This document shows positions 1-12,414 of a DNA stretch of 64,000 bases, piece by piece. Numbering within the stretch: position 1 is the first letter of the stretch; every line of letters begins with the position of its first letter. This stretch comes from Siphonodentalium dalli (taxonomy: Eukaryota; Mollusca; Scaphopoda; Gadilida; Siphonodentaliidae): NCBI GenBank assembly GCA_032622095.1, contig CP136063.1:23066987-23130986 (forward strand), in the 5' to 3' direction. Under the pieces are notes generated by a model. The model had not been told where the DNA came from and did not search any database. It worked only from the letters and a program-made list of their open reading frames with translations. Position numbers and translations under genes: made by a program.

Positions 1-6
1 TGCAAA

Positions 7-936
7 CAAGCCAGGATTTAGTGTCTGATATTTGCAGAATGAGGTTCCCAGAGGGTGAATTTATTGATGCTATCTCACACGATGGGCTAGCATCACAAAA
101 TTCACCTTCTAGGAACCTCATTCTGTGTAGACCTCAAGCCCTCAACTGCTGTGGGAGACCTAGGATAAGATTGATGTTCCCTAGTTGATGTTCCCTAGTT
201 GATGTTGGTGATTTACATTCACATGATATACTCGTAAAAGGCCCTAAGGCCCATCGAACAAGTTAGTGTGAACTGATAATTATAGTAATATAATGTCATC
301 AACATGATGTTGTGTTTAAAGTAAACTACTGAATTTAAAGTAAAAACTACTGAATTTAAAGTAAACTTGTAATGTTCACCCATTAGTCACCTCGATGATT
401 ATTTGTTTAATCTTCAGCAAATTAGGGGATATAGAAAATGAGCAGAACAGAAGGGCAAAAGTAACTGAAACAATGTTAATCTGAGACTATAGATACTTCC
501 CAGTAGATGAGGCCTAAGCGTAATGAGGTCCCCAGAGAGTGAATTTGGTCATGCTAGCCCCACCATGCAGAATAGCATCACTAAATTCACCCTATGGGGA
601 CCTCATTCTGCTTAGGCCTCATCTTCTGGGAAGTATTTATAGTATCAAATTAACATTGTTACCTTTTCCTTTCTGAGAAGTTTCTATATCGGTATATCCC
701 CTAATTTGCAGAAGATAAAATGCATAATCGAGGTGCCCGATGGGTGAACATCATCAACTTCAACTGGGGAACTTCAATCTGATCCTAGGTCTACAATAAC
801 AGTTGAGGGTCTAAGCAGAATGAGGTTCCCAGAGGGTGAATTTGGTGATGCTAGCTCACTATGCGGGATAGCGTCACTAAATTCACTCTCTGGGGACCTT
901 ATTCTGCAAATGACAGACACAATATTTGCAGGCTTG
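7..936. mobile_element. Composite hAT-like hairpin element (GCAGAATGAGG family), three hairpins
   Basis: Starts CAAGCCAGG and ends GCAGGCTTG. It holds three ~90-bp hairpins, each of form GCAGAATGAGGTYCCCAGAG...CTCTGGGGACCTCATTCTGC (37-125, 521-612, 817-911). Linkers such as TTAGGCCTCATCTTCTGGGA recur in other copies. The left target duplication cannot be checked at the window edge. Confidence 0.65.
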
Positions 937-956
937 AATATGGGGTATGAGCGCTT

Positions 957-1199
957 ACCTATTTCATGCACCTCATTCTGTCTCCTGGATGTGGACGTCA
1001 CATGAATGAAATTAATATCGGTGCTTACGTATTTCATGCACCTCATTCACATGAATGAAATTAATATCGGTGCTTACCTATTTCATGCACCTCATTCTGT
1101 TTCCCGATGTGGACGTCACATGAATGAAATTACTATCGGTGCTTACCTATTTCATGCACCTCATTCTGTCTCCCGGATGTGGACGTCACATGAATGAAA
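957..1199. repeat. ~70-bp tandem repeat, about 3.5 copies
   Basis: Units start with ACCTATTTCATGCACCTCAT near 957, 1027, 1075 and 1146. The second is shortened. Each unit contains GTGGACGTCACATGAATGAA or its remnant. Confidence 0.85.
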
Positions 1200-1318
1200 C
1201 ACAATGCTAGTACTGCAATGCTCCTTAGATTCCCCATCACTCCATCAGGTTACATCATCTAAGTCTGACAAATAACAGAAAAAGGACTGCAAGACAGAAT
1301 ATAAGAGTTATTACTGAA

Positions 1319-1475
1319 AGTGTCAATGACACTGAAGCTCAACTTGGAGAGGGCTAATGTCAAATGTTACAATTAATGGAGCGATAAGGAATGCAGAAAG
1401 TTGAAATGTCTATGTAATGCTAGATGTCAACATGATGAGATATATGAAGTTTGGGGTTGCAATGGATTCAAATAT
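1319..1475. mobile_element. 5' fragment of pearl-like element, type P
   Basis: Contains the type P start motif AGTGTCAATGACACTGAAGC, then CTCAACTTGG and AAAGTTGAAATGTCTA, as in the copies at 40300, 44829, 57089 and 61869. The tandem core is absent. Confidence 0.6.
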
Positions 1476-1520
1476 GTGACCCGCCATATCAAATCCAGTC
1501 GTAAGTCAGGATTTTTTTAC

Positions 1521-1775
1521 CCTGTGCCAATGCATTCTCTTATATATGCGAGTCGACCATAGGTCGCCTCGCATATATAAGAGAATTCATTGTCCTAACA
1601 ATTTTTTACAATATTAATAATTTGTTCTTGTATTCTTTAACAATTTTATAATTTCACCCATACAGAGCCCCAGACAAACATGAGCAGACGACACTCTTCT
1701 ATATGCTTCTATATATGTGTGGGGCTCCCTGCAGGGTAATGGATGTTTTTTTATTTTATGTCCTAAAAATTGTAA
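1521..1775. repeat. Double-hairpin element; inverted copy at 4905-5158
   Basis: ACCCTGTGCCAATGC leads into a long palindrome, then an AT-rich spacer, then a second hairpin bounded by GAGCCCC/GGGGCTC and ending at GTCCTAAAAATTG. The same series runs in reverse at 4905-5158. The two copies flank the 47-bp minisatellite and two TTAA elements. Confidence 0.75.
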
Positions 1776-1867
1776 GAAACATTTATTTATTTATTTACCT
1801 GCACGATAAGATTCCATAATTTTGAGGCTGTCCGCTTCCAGTTAAGTCACCGATCACATGAGGGCAG

Positions 1868-2130
1868 AGTGGTAATAATGGTAATAACATGATTTGGTCT
1901 GGCGTCATGGTTTATTAACGGCTCTCCAGGAATGATTAAAAGCCCTAGGGCCTATTAGCGGCCCTTGACTGCGTCTCTGGCCTCTAATAGGCCCTCGGGC
2001 TGTTAATCATTCCTGACGGGCCGTTAACAAATCATAACACCTTCAAAAATCATGTTATTGGTATATTAACGGCCCTCCAGGAATAAACCATGACGCCTGA
2101 CAAAATCATGTTATTACTATTATTACCACT
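1868..2130. repeat. Foldback element
   Basis: Arms AGTGGTAATAATGGTAATAA and its near-perfect inverse at the right end, then ACATGATTT and GGCGTCATGGTTTATTAACG inside. A TTAA element sits immediately at its right edge. Confidence 0.7.
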
Positions 2131-2531
2131 TAACCCTTTACCCAACAAAGCAGCCAAAACCCGGCCAAATAAAGCTTCAACAGCCTAAAATAACTTGGGT
2201 CTGTCTCAATAAAACCATACAAATATGGATATCATTGGAACCGGCTCCTTGACCACATTGTGATAGTTACAGTTATGCCCTGTGCCAATGCATTCTCTTA
2301 TATATGCGAGTCGACCATAGGTCGCCTCGCATATATAAGAGAATGCATTGGCCTAAAAAAAATCTTTTTTTTAACACTTTTTACCATTTTTTCTTACATT
2401 CTTTAACAATTTTATAATTTTTAATGTGTTAAGCCAATGCATTCTCTTATATATGCGAGGCGACCTATGGTCGACTCGCATATATAAGAGAATGTATTGG
2501 CACAGGGCCGTTCTGTTGGGTAAAGGGTTAA
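2130..2531. mobile_element. TTAA-flanked hairpin MITE, family A (piggyBac-like), copy 1
   Basis: TTAA at both ends, terminal inverted repeat CCCTTTACCCAACA, and two internal palindromes built on GCCAATGCATTCTCTTATAT. TTAA duplication with a CCC...GGG terminus is the known hallmark of piggyBac elements. No transposase is present. Confidence 0.85.
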
Positions 2532-2914
2532 GCTTGCTTTATTAAGCTCCAAATGGTAACCATTGCTGATGCTGGATGTTCACATTACACCACTCAGTAA
2601 ACTTTTTAAAGCACTGTTTTATCAGAAAATCTTTCCAAAACTGTCAATCATAATTAACTGGTCTGTGTGCTACAGTGTGTCACCAAATAAATAACATTAT
2701 ATTTACTAACTCGACTCCAATATTGTGAAGTACACATGTGGTTTTTATCTGATATCAAGAGGAATTTTGTTGTTTAACTGCTACCTGACATTAATGGGGG
2801 TTCCTTGCTGTATGCAAAAACGGCTCGTTCCCTTTCCAGACAGCTCGCTCTTTGGGTAATTAATAATGCTGAGCTGTATGAAATGGCATGGTATTACACG
2901 ATGCAGCACGCCCC

Positions 2915-3299
2915 TTAACCCTTTACCCAACAAACCGGCCAAAACCGGCCAAATAAAGCTTCAACAGCCTAAAATATCTTGGGTCTGTCTCAATAAAACC
3001 ATACAAATATGGATATCATTGGAACCGGCTCATTGACCACATTGTGATAGTTACAGTTATGCCCTGTGCCAATGCATTCTCTTATATATGCGAGGCGACC
3101 TATGGTCGCCTCGCATATATAAGAGAATGCATTGGCCTAAAAAAAACAAAAAAACAATTTCTTACATTCTTTAACAATTTTATAATTTTTAATGTGTTAA
3201 GCCAATGGATTCTCTTATATATGCGAGGCGACCTATGGTCGACTCGCATATATAAGAGAATGCATTGGCACAGGGCCGTTCTGTTGGGTAAAGGGTTAA
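2915..3299. mobile_element. TTAA hairpin MITE, family A, copy 2
   Basis: Same ends and internal order as copy 1, with intact TTAA on both sides. It lies directly before the 47-bp minisatellite. Confidence 0.85.
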
Positions 3300-3354
3300 T
3301 AAAGCAAGCTAAATCGTGTAATGGCGCCTTTATATCTACAGATACTCTCGACAT

Positions 3355-4459
3355 TCAATATCAAATGTGGGGAACAACATATCTACAGCTACTCTCGACA
3401 TCCAATATCAAATGTGGGGAACAACATATCTACAGCTACTCTCGACATCCAATATCAAATGTGGGGAACAACATATCTACAGCTACTCTCGACATCCAAT
3501 ATCAAATGTGGGGAACAACCTATCTACAGCTACTCTCGACATCCAATATCAAATGTGGGGAACAACATATCTACAGCTACTCTCGACATCCAATATCAAA
3601 TGTGGGGAACAACATATCTACAGCTACTCTCGACATCCAATATCAAATGTGGGGAACAACATATCTACAGCTACTCTCGACATCCAATATCAAATGTGGG
3701 AAACAACATATCTACAGCTACTCTCGACATCCAATATCAAATGTGGGGAACAACATATCTACAGCTACTCTCGACATCCAATATCAAATGTGGGAAACAA
3801 CATATCTACAGCTACTCTCGACATCCAATATCAAATGTGGGGAACAACATATCTACAGCTACTCTCGACATCCAATATCAAATGTGGGAAACAGCATATC
3901 TACAGCTACTCTCGACATCCAATATCAAATGTGGGGAACAACATATCTACAGCTACTCTCGACATCCAATATCAAATGTGGGGAACAACATATCTACAGC
4001 TACTCTCGACATCCAATATCAAATGTGGGGAACAACATATCTACAGCTACTCTCGACATCCAATATCAAATGTGGGAAACAACATATCTACAGCTACTCT
4101 CGACATCCAATATCAAATGTGGGGAACAACATATCTACAGCTACTCTCGACATCCAATATCAAATGTGGGGAACAACATATCTACAGCTACTCTCGACAT
4201 CCAATATCAAATGTGGGAAACAACATATCTACAGCTACTCTCGACATCCAATATCAAATGTGGGGAACAACATATCTACAGCTACTCTCGACATCCAATA
4301 TCAAATGTGGGAAACAGCATATCTACAGCTACTCTCGACATCCAATATCAAATGTGGGGAACAACATATCTACAGCTACTCTCGACATCCAATATCAAAT
4401 GTGGGGAACAACATATCTACAGCTACTCTCGACATCCAATATCAAATGTGGGAAACAAC
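3355..4459. repeat. 47-bp minisatellite, about 24 units
   Basis: The unit contains ACATATCTACAGCTACTCTC and GACATCCAATATCAAATGTG. Period 47 is not a multiple of three, so each plus-strand frame cycles through all three phases every 141 bp. No unit has a plus-strand stop in any phase, so open frames of up to 499 codons arise. Variant sites (GGGGAACAACAT, GGGAAACAACAT, GGGAAACAGCAT) recur with a 9-unit (423 bp) offset near 3887 and 4310, showing block duplication. I do not consider these frames to be genes. Confidence 0.95.
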
Positions 4460-4904
4460 ATTTTATTCAATTCAATGATCTTTCAATTAACTGAATGGCC
4501 AATATTAACATGGCTTTTTGCACGTGGTATCCAACTAAATTGACAAAATTTTGTCAAGTTCTGTTCAATTTTCCCACAATTCCTCAACCGGAAAGAGGTG
4601 GCAGGCATCAATTAAAAGAGTTTAACTGTAATGACTATGATACTAAATCTCAAAATTAAGAGTATTTAAATTAGTCTCAACAGGCCATAGATTAGGGCTG
4701 TCTGACTTGATTCGAATATTAAGTACTATGGAATCTCAAGTTCAAAACATTTCTAAAAAATATATATAAATAATAAACAACTTTAACTGTATCCAAGTGT
4801 GCTAGTCCAGACATAATTAAATTTCCATTATTCATTACTTGGAGTTCTACGATCCCAATTACCTTGGTTTAATTGATACCATTAGACTATTTACTGTTAG
4901 ATAC
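4460..4904. other. No gene seen
   Basis: AT-rich unique-looking sequence; no open frame, RNA or repeat recognised. Confidence 0.5.
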
Positions 4905-5792
4905 AATTTTTAGGACATAAAATAAAAAACATCCATTACCCTGCAGGGAGCCCCACACATATATAGAAGCATATAGAAGAGTGTCATCTGCTCATGTTTG
5001 TCTGGGGCTCTGTAAGGGTGAAATTATAAAATGGTTAAAGAATACAAGAAAAAATTATTAAAATTGTAAAAAATTGTTAGGCCAATGCATTCTCTTATAT
5101 ATGCGAGGCGACCTATGGTCGACTCGCATATATAAGAGAATGCATTGGCACAGGGTACTTGATAGATAAATCATCGACTATTATAATAGAGTATATATAA
5201 CTAATATACTACTTATATATAACTAATATACTACTGCTAGTAAATCTATTATTAACCAAGTGCTCCACTTCAAAGTCCAGCTCACACACTGGAAAACTTT
5301 GACATATCTCAAGTCATTGACTTAAAAATAATTCTTCAAAATGACATATAGCCTAGGTCAGGCTTCGCTCACAATGATACCATTTTAGATTATACAGTAT
5401 TTTATTCAAAGCACATGTATGAAGATCAGAAAACACAATTATTTTAAAGCATTTATAACTCAATTATGCTTAAGCGTATTTCCAATATATAGGAGGCCAA
5501 ATTTATATTTAATATCTTATTACGCTTAAGTGTAATTCAGATTTCCATTACGCATAAGCATAATGAAAAAAATGCTTAAGGGTATTGTCATTATACTAAT
5601 GCTTAAGCGTAATTCAAATTCCATCTCTCAAAACTCCCCTGAAAAGGATGCAGCCAATTACTGATGCCAGTAAAATTTTACATATATTTACCTTTGATGA
5701 TACTATTATGTGTAAGGTAGTAAGGCTATGAAAATCAAATACGCTGAGGTTAATGTAAATGAATTATGCTTATTAGCGTAATAGCAATACGT

Positions 5793-6192
5793 TTAACCCT
5801 TTACCCAACAGAACGGCCCTGTGCCAATGCATTCTCTTATATATGCGAGTCGACCATAGGTCGCCTCGCATATATAAGAGAATGCATTGGCTTAACACAT
5901 TAAAAATTATAAAATTGTTAAAGAATGTAAGAAAAAATGGTAAAAAGTGTTAAAAAAAGATTTTTTTTAGGCCAATGCATTCTCTTATATATGCGAGGCG
6001 ACCTATGGTCGACTCGCATATATAAGAGAATGCATTGGCACAGGGCATAACTGTAACCATCACAATGTGGTCAATGAGCCGATTCCAATGATATCCATAT
6101 TTGTATGGTTCTATTGAGACAGACCGAAGATATTTTAGGCTGTTGAAGCTTTATTTGGCCGGTTTTGGCCGGTTTGTTGGGTAAAGGGTTAA
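5793..6192. mobile_element. TTAA hairpin MITE, family A, copy 3
   Basis: TTAA at 5793-5796 and 6189-6192, the same termini, reverse orientation to copies 1 and 2. It is inserted within a TTAAGCATAATG-type motif. Confidence 0.85.
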
Positions 6193-6306
6193 GCATAATG
6201 GAATTTGGCATCCCATACAATTATGGTTTTATATATTTACATGTACACTATAAGTGCAAATAAATTGTGCTTATTAACTTAAGCATAATTAAATTAGATT
6301 AAGTTA

Positions 6307-6330
6307 CCCCCCCCCCCCCCCCCCCCCCCC
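6307..6330. repeat. Poly-C tract of 24
   Basis: Uninterrupted C run; length probably variable or an assembly estimate. Confidence 0.9.
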
Positions 6331-6599
6331 AGAACATTTATGGATTCGCACATGTTGGTTGTCTTTATCCAATGTATCATTACTGAAAATTTGAATTTTG
6401 TCTCCCATAACTCCCATTTTGATAAAAAAAATTACAACAAATACATGTACCTGTACAATAGCATTACATTAAATAAGTATATTGTAAATGATGAAATACT
6501 CCAAAAATGACAAATGTCAATCTACGCTTATTAAGCATACCGTTATTTGAAGGGTAATTAATGTCTAATATAATATAATACGTATCAATGAATTTATAG

Positions 6600-7440
6600 T
6601 GATAGACTAATAGTACACACAAAAACTATAAAAAATTCTTTAAAAAACTCAATACATATTTACAAATGTCAAAGTGGATTCTAAGGACCATATGCATGTC
6701 ATGTCATGATAGGGCAGTCACTTAACATATTTTACATATAATAAGAGAAATTGCTTCACAACAGTTAATTAATGTGTCATATGATATGAATATGTTGTGC
6801 AAATATCAAGGTGTGAGGAGTCCAACATACTGAGTTAAATTACAAGATATCAAATATGACATTTCCTATTACTAGTAATGCGATGCCCATGTAACAATGA
6901 CAAATTTGACTAAGTTGACCATACTGGTAGGCTATATGCATGAATCAACAGATTTGTTTTTGGTACACCCGTTCTCCAGCTGAGAATATCACCATTTAAT
7001 TTGACATGGCCTAATATTTCTGATTGGACAATTGAACACGTAACTTTAGAAATGCTCTATTGCAACTGCATGCAGATAATATGAATTGTGTTGGATTTGG
7101 AACGGGAACACTGCCATGTAAAAGTGGAAGATTCAGGTTGACTAAATACTGCCAGTGTCCACCTGAATTTTTTGAGGTACAAAAATGCCCATAAATCCAG
7201 CTGATAACTCAAACAATAATTAGCCTATTAACTAATCTGGAAAAAAAAAAGGTTTTCAGATTTGTGATCACCATGATGAGATATACATATAAGATAAAAA
7301 GTAAAAGGACAAACACTGACAGACCGAATAAAATAAATCAGAATACAGTCAACAACCCTTACCGGTATTAAAATGAAATAAACATAACAATCACCAAGAT
7401 TAATACTTGGTGGATATAAGGACTTTGCTAACACAATTTT
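6600..7440. other. No gene seen
   Basis: AT-rich, no convincing ORF or repeat; the short frame at 7228-7461 has no recognisable features. Confidence 0.5.
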
Positions 7441-7650
7441 CCCCAAATTTGATGGAGTCAAAATAAAGGATTATGTTCACTTTTATTAGTAATCACAGTA
7501 CTAAAACCCATTAATGCAAAATTTTAAGAGTATAATTCATGGACCTTGGTGGATTATGTTAGAAATACTAAATGTGAAATTTATACAGGTTTTTAAAATC
7601 TATTTTTTCGAACCCAAATTCAACAAACCCAAAGTCCATATCTAAGAAGA
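7440..7650. repeat. Dispersed repeat; inverted copy at 13430-13645
   Basis: AAAATAAAGGATTATGTTCA through CCCAAAGTCCATATCTAAG matches the reverse of 13430-13645. In the first copy a type Q pearl-like element starts immediately after it. Confidence 0.7.
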
Positions 7651-8940
7651 GAGGCCGATCACGATCGGCAGATGTTTAACCCATCCTTTGGCGATAGTAA
7701 ATTGTTATAATCAGAATCATAATCTTTTAATGTTGAATTATAGAGTATACTGTTAGGATATGAAGTAGTATATGGCAAATGTACATAATAACCAGTAATA
7801 ACACAAATTATTGGAATGTATGAGTCAATATAGAAGGGTTAATATAACGTCTAAACTCTAGAGCCTGTCACCACTATCATAGTATAAGCAGTTCTATTCA
7901 TGTTGTTGCAAATTGCCATGTGAGATATCAAAATAATATAATTATTTATTTAATGGAAAAGGTTAAAAGACATGGAATGGGTAAAAGGGGTTAAATCACC
8001 TATCTCTGCCCTGTTTGATCCAATGTAGTCCCATCATCCAAGGACTTAGAGAGCTCCATTGGTCTAGTTAAATAAATTCACATTAAGTTGTGGTTAATAA
8101 GATAGCTAAATCAATTTATCCAATAATTCACTAATTTGTGTCTCTTATACAAAGGGAACATATGAGGGCTATAAATAACTCTCAATAAACCATGTCTTTT
8201 TATCTCTCTCACAGAGAAGCTGTGAGGCTGAGGTATTCATTAATTGTAAGTTACTTGGGTTATAATTGGATAATTCTTAGTTGAAAAAGGGCCATATCTC
8301 TGGTATAACAAATTGGATCTAACCCATATTCAAACTCGTTCTGTATTTTGAGTTGAGAAACTCATATACCAAATTTGGCTCCTATCAGATGAAAAATGGT
8401 TGCTTTATCGAAGTATGTGTGAACTATATGTCAAAGGACCATAACTCCATTAAAAAACATCCGATCAAACCCATATTCGAACTCAATCAGTATGTTGGTC
8501 TGAGAACCTCATATACCATATTTGGTTACAATCAGATAAAAAATGTTTGAGTTATGGCAGAATTCATGAATTCTAAGTAAAAAAAGGGCCATAACTCTGT
8601 AAAAAAAACTCGGATCAAACCCATATTCGAACTCGTTCTGTATTTTGGGCCGAGAAACTCACATACCAAATTTGGTTCCGATCAGATAAAAAATGTTTGA
8701 GTTATGGCAGAATGCGTGAATTCTAAGTCGGAAAAGTTCCATAACTCTGTAAAAAAAAGTTGGATCAAACCCATATTCGAACTCGATCTGTATTTTGGCC
8801 TGAAAACCCCATATACAAAATTTGGTTTTGATAAGGTAGAAAATGTTTGAGTTATCGCATTACACGTAAAGTGTCTACGGACGGACAGACAGACGGAACG
8901 ACCCACATTTTGCTCCTTATGTGTCTACAAACTTAAGTGG
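7651..8940 (+). mobile_element. Pearl-like element, type Q, copy 1
   Basis: Begins GAGGCCGATCACGATCGGC, about 600 bp of unique flank, then about four ~150-bp core units (each with CCATATTCGAACTCG and ACCAAATTTGGTTC), then a short ACGG-type microsatellite (8875-8905). Near-identical to 35250-36480. The tandem core plus tetranucleotide microsatellite fits the bivalve pearl layout; there is no coding capacity. Confidence 0.7.
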
Positions 8941-9339
8941 CTAGAAAAAATGGTGTGACCTATGTGACTACTTGTTTTTAGGTGGCTTCAAAAGGGGTTC
9001 TCACGAAATGCTACTTGCGAGGCTGCAAATCAAGTGTCAATGTATTCTGTGATTTAAGGTTGGCGCATGTGAAGTAGTCAGCAGATTGTATTTATTCAAC
9101 CCTTCATTCACAATTTAGAGAGTTCATTAAGAAATAAAGCGCGATTAAGAAAAATATTGTATATTTGTAAATAAGGTTGCTAATGTTGCTAGCCACTTAA
9201 GCCGTCCGTCCATGTCCATAGAACACTGGTTGGACATCCATATTGATGGACAAATTGTTTCCATTTATTAAAGGAAATTTTTTTCAAGTGACTTTCTCAG
9301 GCCACTTAGATCACATTTCAGCTGTCAAATGAGGTTGCT

Positions 9340-9535
9340 TATGTGACTAGCCACATAAGCAATCATTTGAGTCCAAATGGTATTTGAATGGCTTCGAAGA
9401 CACATAAGTGGCATTTTGTGGGAACGGACGGACAGACGGACGGACGGACAGACGGACGGACGGACGAACGACGAGTGGTCAATCCGGACAACGACACTAT
9501 GTTTACCATACATGGTATGGGTAAACATAAAAAAC
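9340..9535 (+). mobile_element. 3' end of a type Q element: ACGG microsatellite and hairpin
   Basis: GGACGGACAGACGG array (9425-9470), AACGACGAGTGGTCAATCCG, then a hairpin TTTACCATACATGGTATGGG TAAA. The same order ends the copies at 36610, 40265 and 45300. Confidence 0.7.
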
Positions 9536-9599
9536 TATGGCAATATGCGCCAGAAATTCCGTTTGGTACAGATTTATTGATCAATTTGGCATTGACTGT

Positions 9600-11120
9600 T
9601 TTGTTCACTTAGATAACTTAACACAAAATCAAAGCGACTTGAATTATTTCTTGGCAAATTTCCTACTTTTATTCATACAGACGTGGATGCTCGCAATTGG
9701 ATAAGATTCTTCGTCAAATCAACTAGGTATTTGTGGGACTTATGGACAAGTCGATCGTCCCAACCTGCTATTGGTGAAAACCATACATAGACGTTCATAG
9801 ACACGACATATATATTCACTATTCAAAAACAACATTGATGACTCGACAATAATAACAATGTTAATTAATATGTGGCTAGTACATATTACATTATAACATA
9901 CATACGAATTACAGTATATAGATACGATTATAGACAGTAGCTAAGCTCCAGTTCCAGGAGCTTACTGATGCACGCCACAATACACAGGCATTACTTTAAT
10001 CCGGCGCCATTTATTTTCATCTCGCAAATCGATGATGACCTTGCACATGTAAATATGTTACTTTAGATTTGTATCTTGCCTCACCATGTATTGTTTCTCC
10101 TTTTTTGGGTTTTTTTTTTTTCATGTCAATTATGTTTTATACCTTTAAACTACATTTTTTTAATTACTTCATTGGTTTTTTTCTTTTTTTTCTTCTTTCG
10201 ATTTAATATTTTCTTTTTTCTTGCACTTTCATGTTTGTTTAAATATTATTTTGTATATCTTTATGCAATTGTGTTAGTTTACTGTGTTTGTCTGAAACTC
10301 TCCATGTATGGAGGAAAGAAATAAATATATATATATTTATCAAGCATTCTTTGATAAAATTATTAAGAACCAGTTGTTTACAAATGGTAGAGTAATTTGC
10401 CTAACATTGCAAGTTGGGAGGTGACAGTTAAGTGTTAATATCTGTGGTCAGTGATGTGTTTTGAATCTCTTGACAAAAGAATTTTGTAATCCTCAATCCT
10501 GGAATACCCTGTAGCCCAGAAACTAGGTCATCAATCAGGAAATAATATTCTCATGGGTCAGCACCTGCTGATCATAATCACAGCTGGCTTGAGTGAACAT
10601 TAACATGACCCATCAAATTCAGTTCCCAAACAGCATTACTGAGCAATGAAATCTGCCATATGTAAAGGGAACGGGACTACCTCGATAAACACGGGTGGGT
10701 TGTCCATAAATTGTTAATAGTAATTATTTTCTTATATGTTCTTTGGTGATATATTATTAAAGATTTTGACCAACAAAACATGTGTTTATTCATTAATTAT
10801 GTCAATGCGTGGCCTGGAGTAAAGAATGCCACAATGTTTTGTCAACTTAACATTTGGTGCAAAGGGTTCATTATCACAGTGTGTTATCACAACACTTAGT
10901 GATCGGGATTCATCTCACTGATGTTAACTGGAGTTGAGTATACAAACAGCCTTTGAACGATGCCGAATTTCCGATGGAACTGGGTATATTAACTCTTGAG
11001 TGTGGGTTATCTTCATTCTGCAAGTATGTTTCCTTGCATTCACTGCGAATTGGAGGTGCGACCAAATAAACATGCCGTTGATTGTGATATTTGTGGCCGC
11101 TGGCAACACAGACTATGTGA
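9600..11120. other. No gene seen
   Basis: A T-rich, pyrimidine-biased stretch (10080-10320) gives a hydrophobic frame by composition only. No splice-flanked exon or repeat recognised. Confidence 0.45.
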
Positions 11121-11129
11121 CACATATAT

Positions 11130-11760
11130 AATAAACAAGAGGTGTGCACTCGAGTGCTAGCATACCCCCACCGTGGCAAATTCAACCCGCATTATCCGTA
11201 AACTCAACAAAAAAGATTTTTAACTTTAAAGAAAAATTCGGACTAATAATATCGATATGGTGTCACAAGAAGCTTGTACAGAAAAAATTATTCAAATCGG
11301 TTCATATTTGTTAAAGTTATTAAGTCAGACAGAATTTTCTAAGTCAAAATAAGTCGAAAATGAGGTGTAATATTACGAAAAACAGTCTGAGCCAATCCCT
11401 AGCCGCATCATGTAGAGAGGGTATTGTGAGAAGCATGTATACCAAAAATTATTGAAATCGGTTCATATTTGTTAAAGTTATAAAGTCGGACAGAATTTTC
11501 TAAGTCAAAATAAGTCGAAAAAGAGGCGTAACTTGAAGAAAAAAAATTCGGACCGAACCGCAATTAGCATCATGCGGAGGGACCGTCCTAAGGAGATTGC
11601 ATACAAAAAATTATTGAAATCGGTTCATAGTTGTTCGAGTTATGAGGTCGGACGGACGGATGGACAAACGGACGGAGAAAGCGTGACGGACGGACAGACG
11701 GACGGACGCAGTCAATCCAGTATACCCCCCATTTTCTTCGAAAGTGGGGGTATAATAAAT
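11130..11760 (+). mobile_element. Pearl-like element with ~160-bp core and 3' hairpin
   Basis: Begins GAGGTGTGCACTCGAGTGC. Three degenerate core units share AAATCGGTTCATATTTGTTA and TAAGTCAAAATAAGTCGAAA. An ACGG-type microsatellite (11648-11710) and the hairpin TATACCCCCCATTTT...GTGGGGGTATA follow. Confidence 0.65.
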
Positions 11761-11879
11761 ATAATAAACATAAATATAGGCTACATATGTGCTAAAACAC
11801 AACATTAAATAAAATCATTTATATCTGTTTTCTTACAATATTAAGCACTGTCAAATAGCTCTGTTTAAAAAAAAAAAAA

Positions 11880-12340
11880 TCTAACAGGCCAAACACTTCG
11901 ATCGACGGCATTTCTCGACTACCGATGACATCCTCGACTTAGCATCGATGATGGACTGCCAACTTCTTGAAGAAATGCTCGAACGTATATGCCAAAAACA
12001 AGGGACCACTTTGAACAATGCAGACGGAGATCAACAGCAGCAGCCCCATATTAATTTGTCAACCAAATTATTAAATTTTGTTCATTAAATTTCATTAAAC
12101 TTCGTTCATGAATATTCATATTATACGTCGTTCTGTTCATTAAACTTCATTTTTAATTTTTGTTTTTAAACTTCGCTCATTAAACTCGAATAAACATATT
12201 ATCGTTGATACATTTTCGTGTTCATAAGTTATATTGTATTACATGTGTATATTATATATTGTGACATCAAATAAAAATCTATAAAGAACAACCCAGTTTC
12301 GTTAAACAAACATCTCATAATCCCCTCATACCTCCTAATT
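11880..12340. other. No gene seen
   Basis: Repeated short TTCATTAAACTTC motifs at 12060-12190; otherwise nothing recognised. Confidence 0.45.
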
Positions 12341-12414
12341 AGCCCTAATTAATTTTAGGCGGACAGATTGTCTGTGGGCGGGTTGTCTCGGAGTGAAACG
12401 GGCGGGTCGTCTCA

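Larger units (their letters stand above)
5460..6560. repeat. Cluster of TTACGCTTAAGCGTAA-like motifs
   Basis: At least eight imperfect copies of the palindrome TTAYGCTTAAGCRTAA, or halves of it, lie within about 1.1 kb (near 5465, 5520, 5548, 5570, 5599, 5764, 6190, 6275, 6525). One has been split by a TTAA element. Confidence 0.55.

Noticed and set aside
3355-4459. CRISPR-like array (regular 47-bp spacing)
   Set aside because: The whole unit is conserved, with no variable spacers, and the DNA is eukaryotic.
3044-4543. Plus-strand open frames of 375 to 499 codons
   Set aside because: They are entirely produced by the 47-bp minisatellite and an adjacent MITE; the same peptide appears in all three frames.
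10076-10324. Hydrophobic plus frame resembling a membrane protein
   Set aside because: Phe/Leu content follows from a T-rich tract with poly-T runs; no domain, no conserved neighbour.
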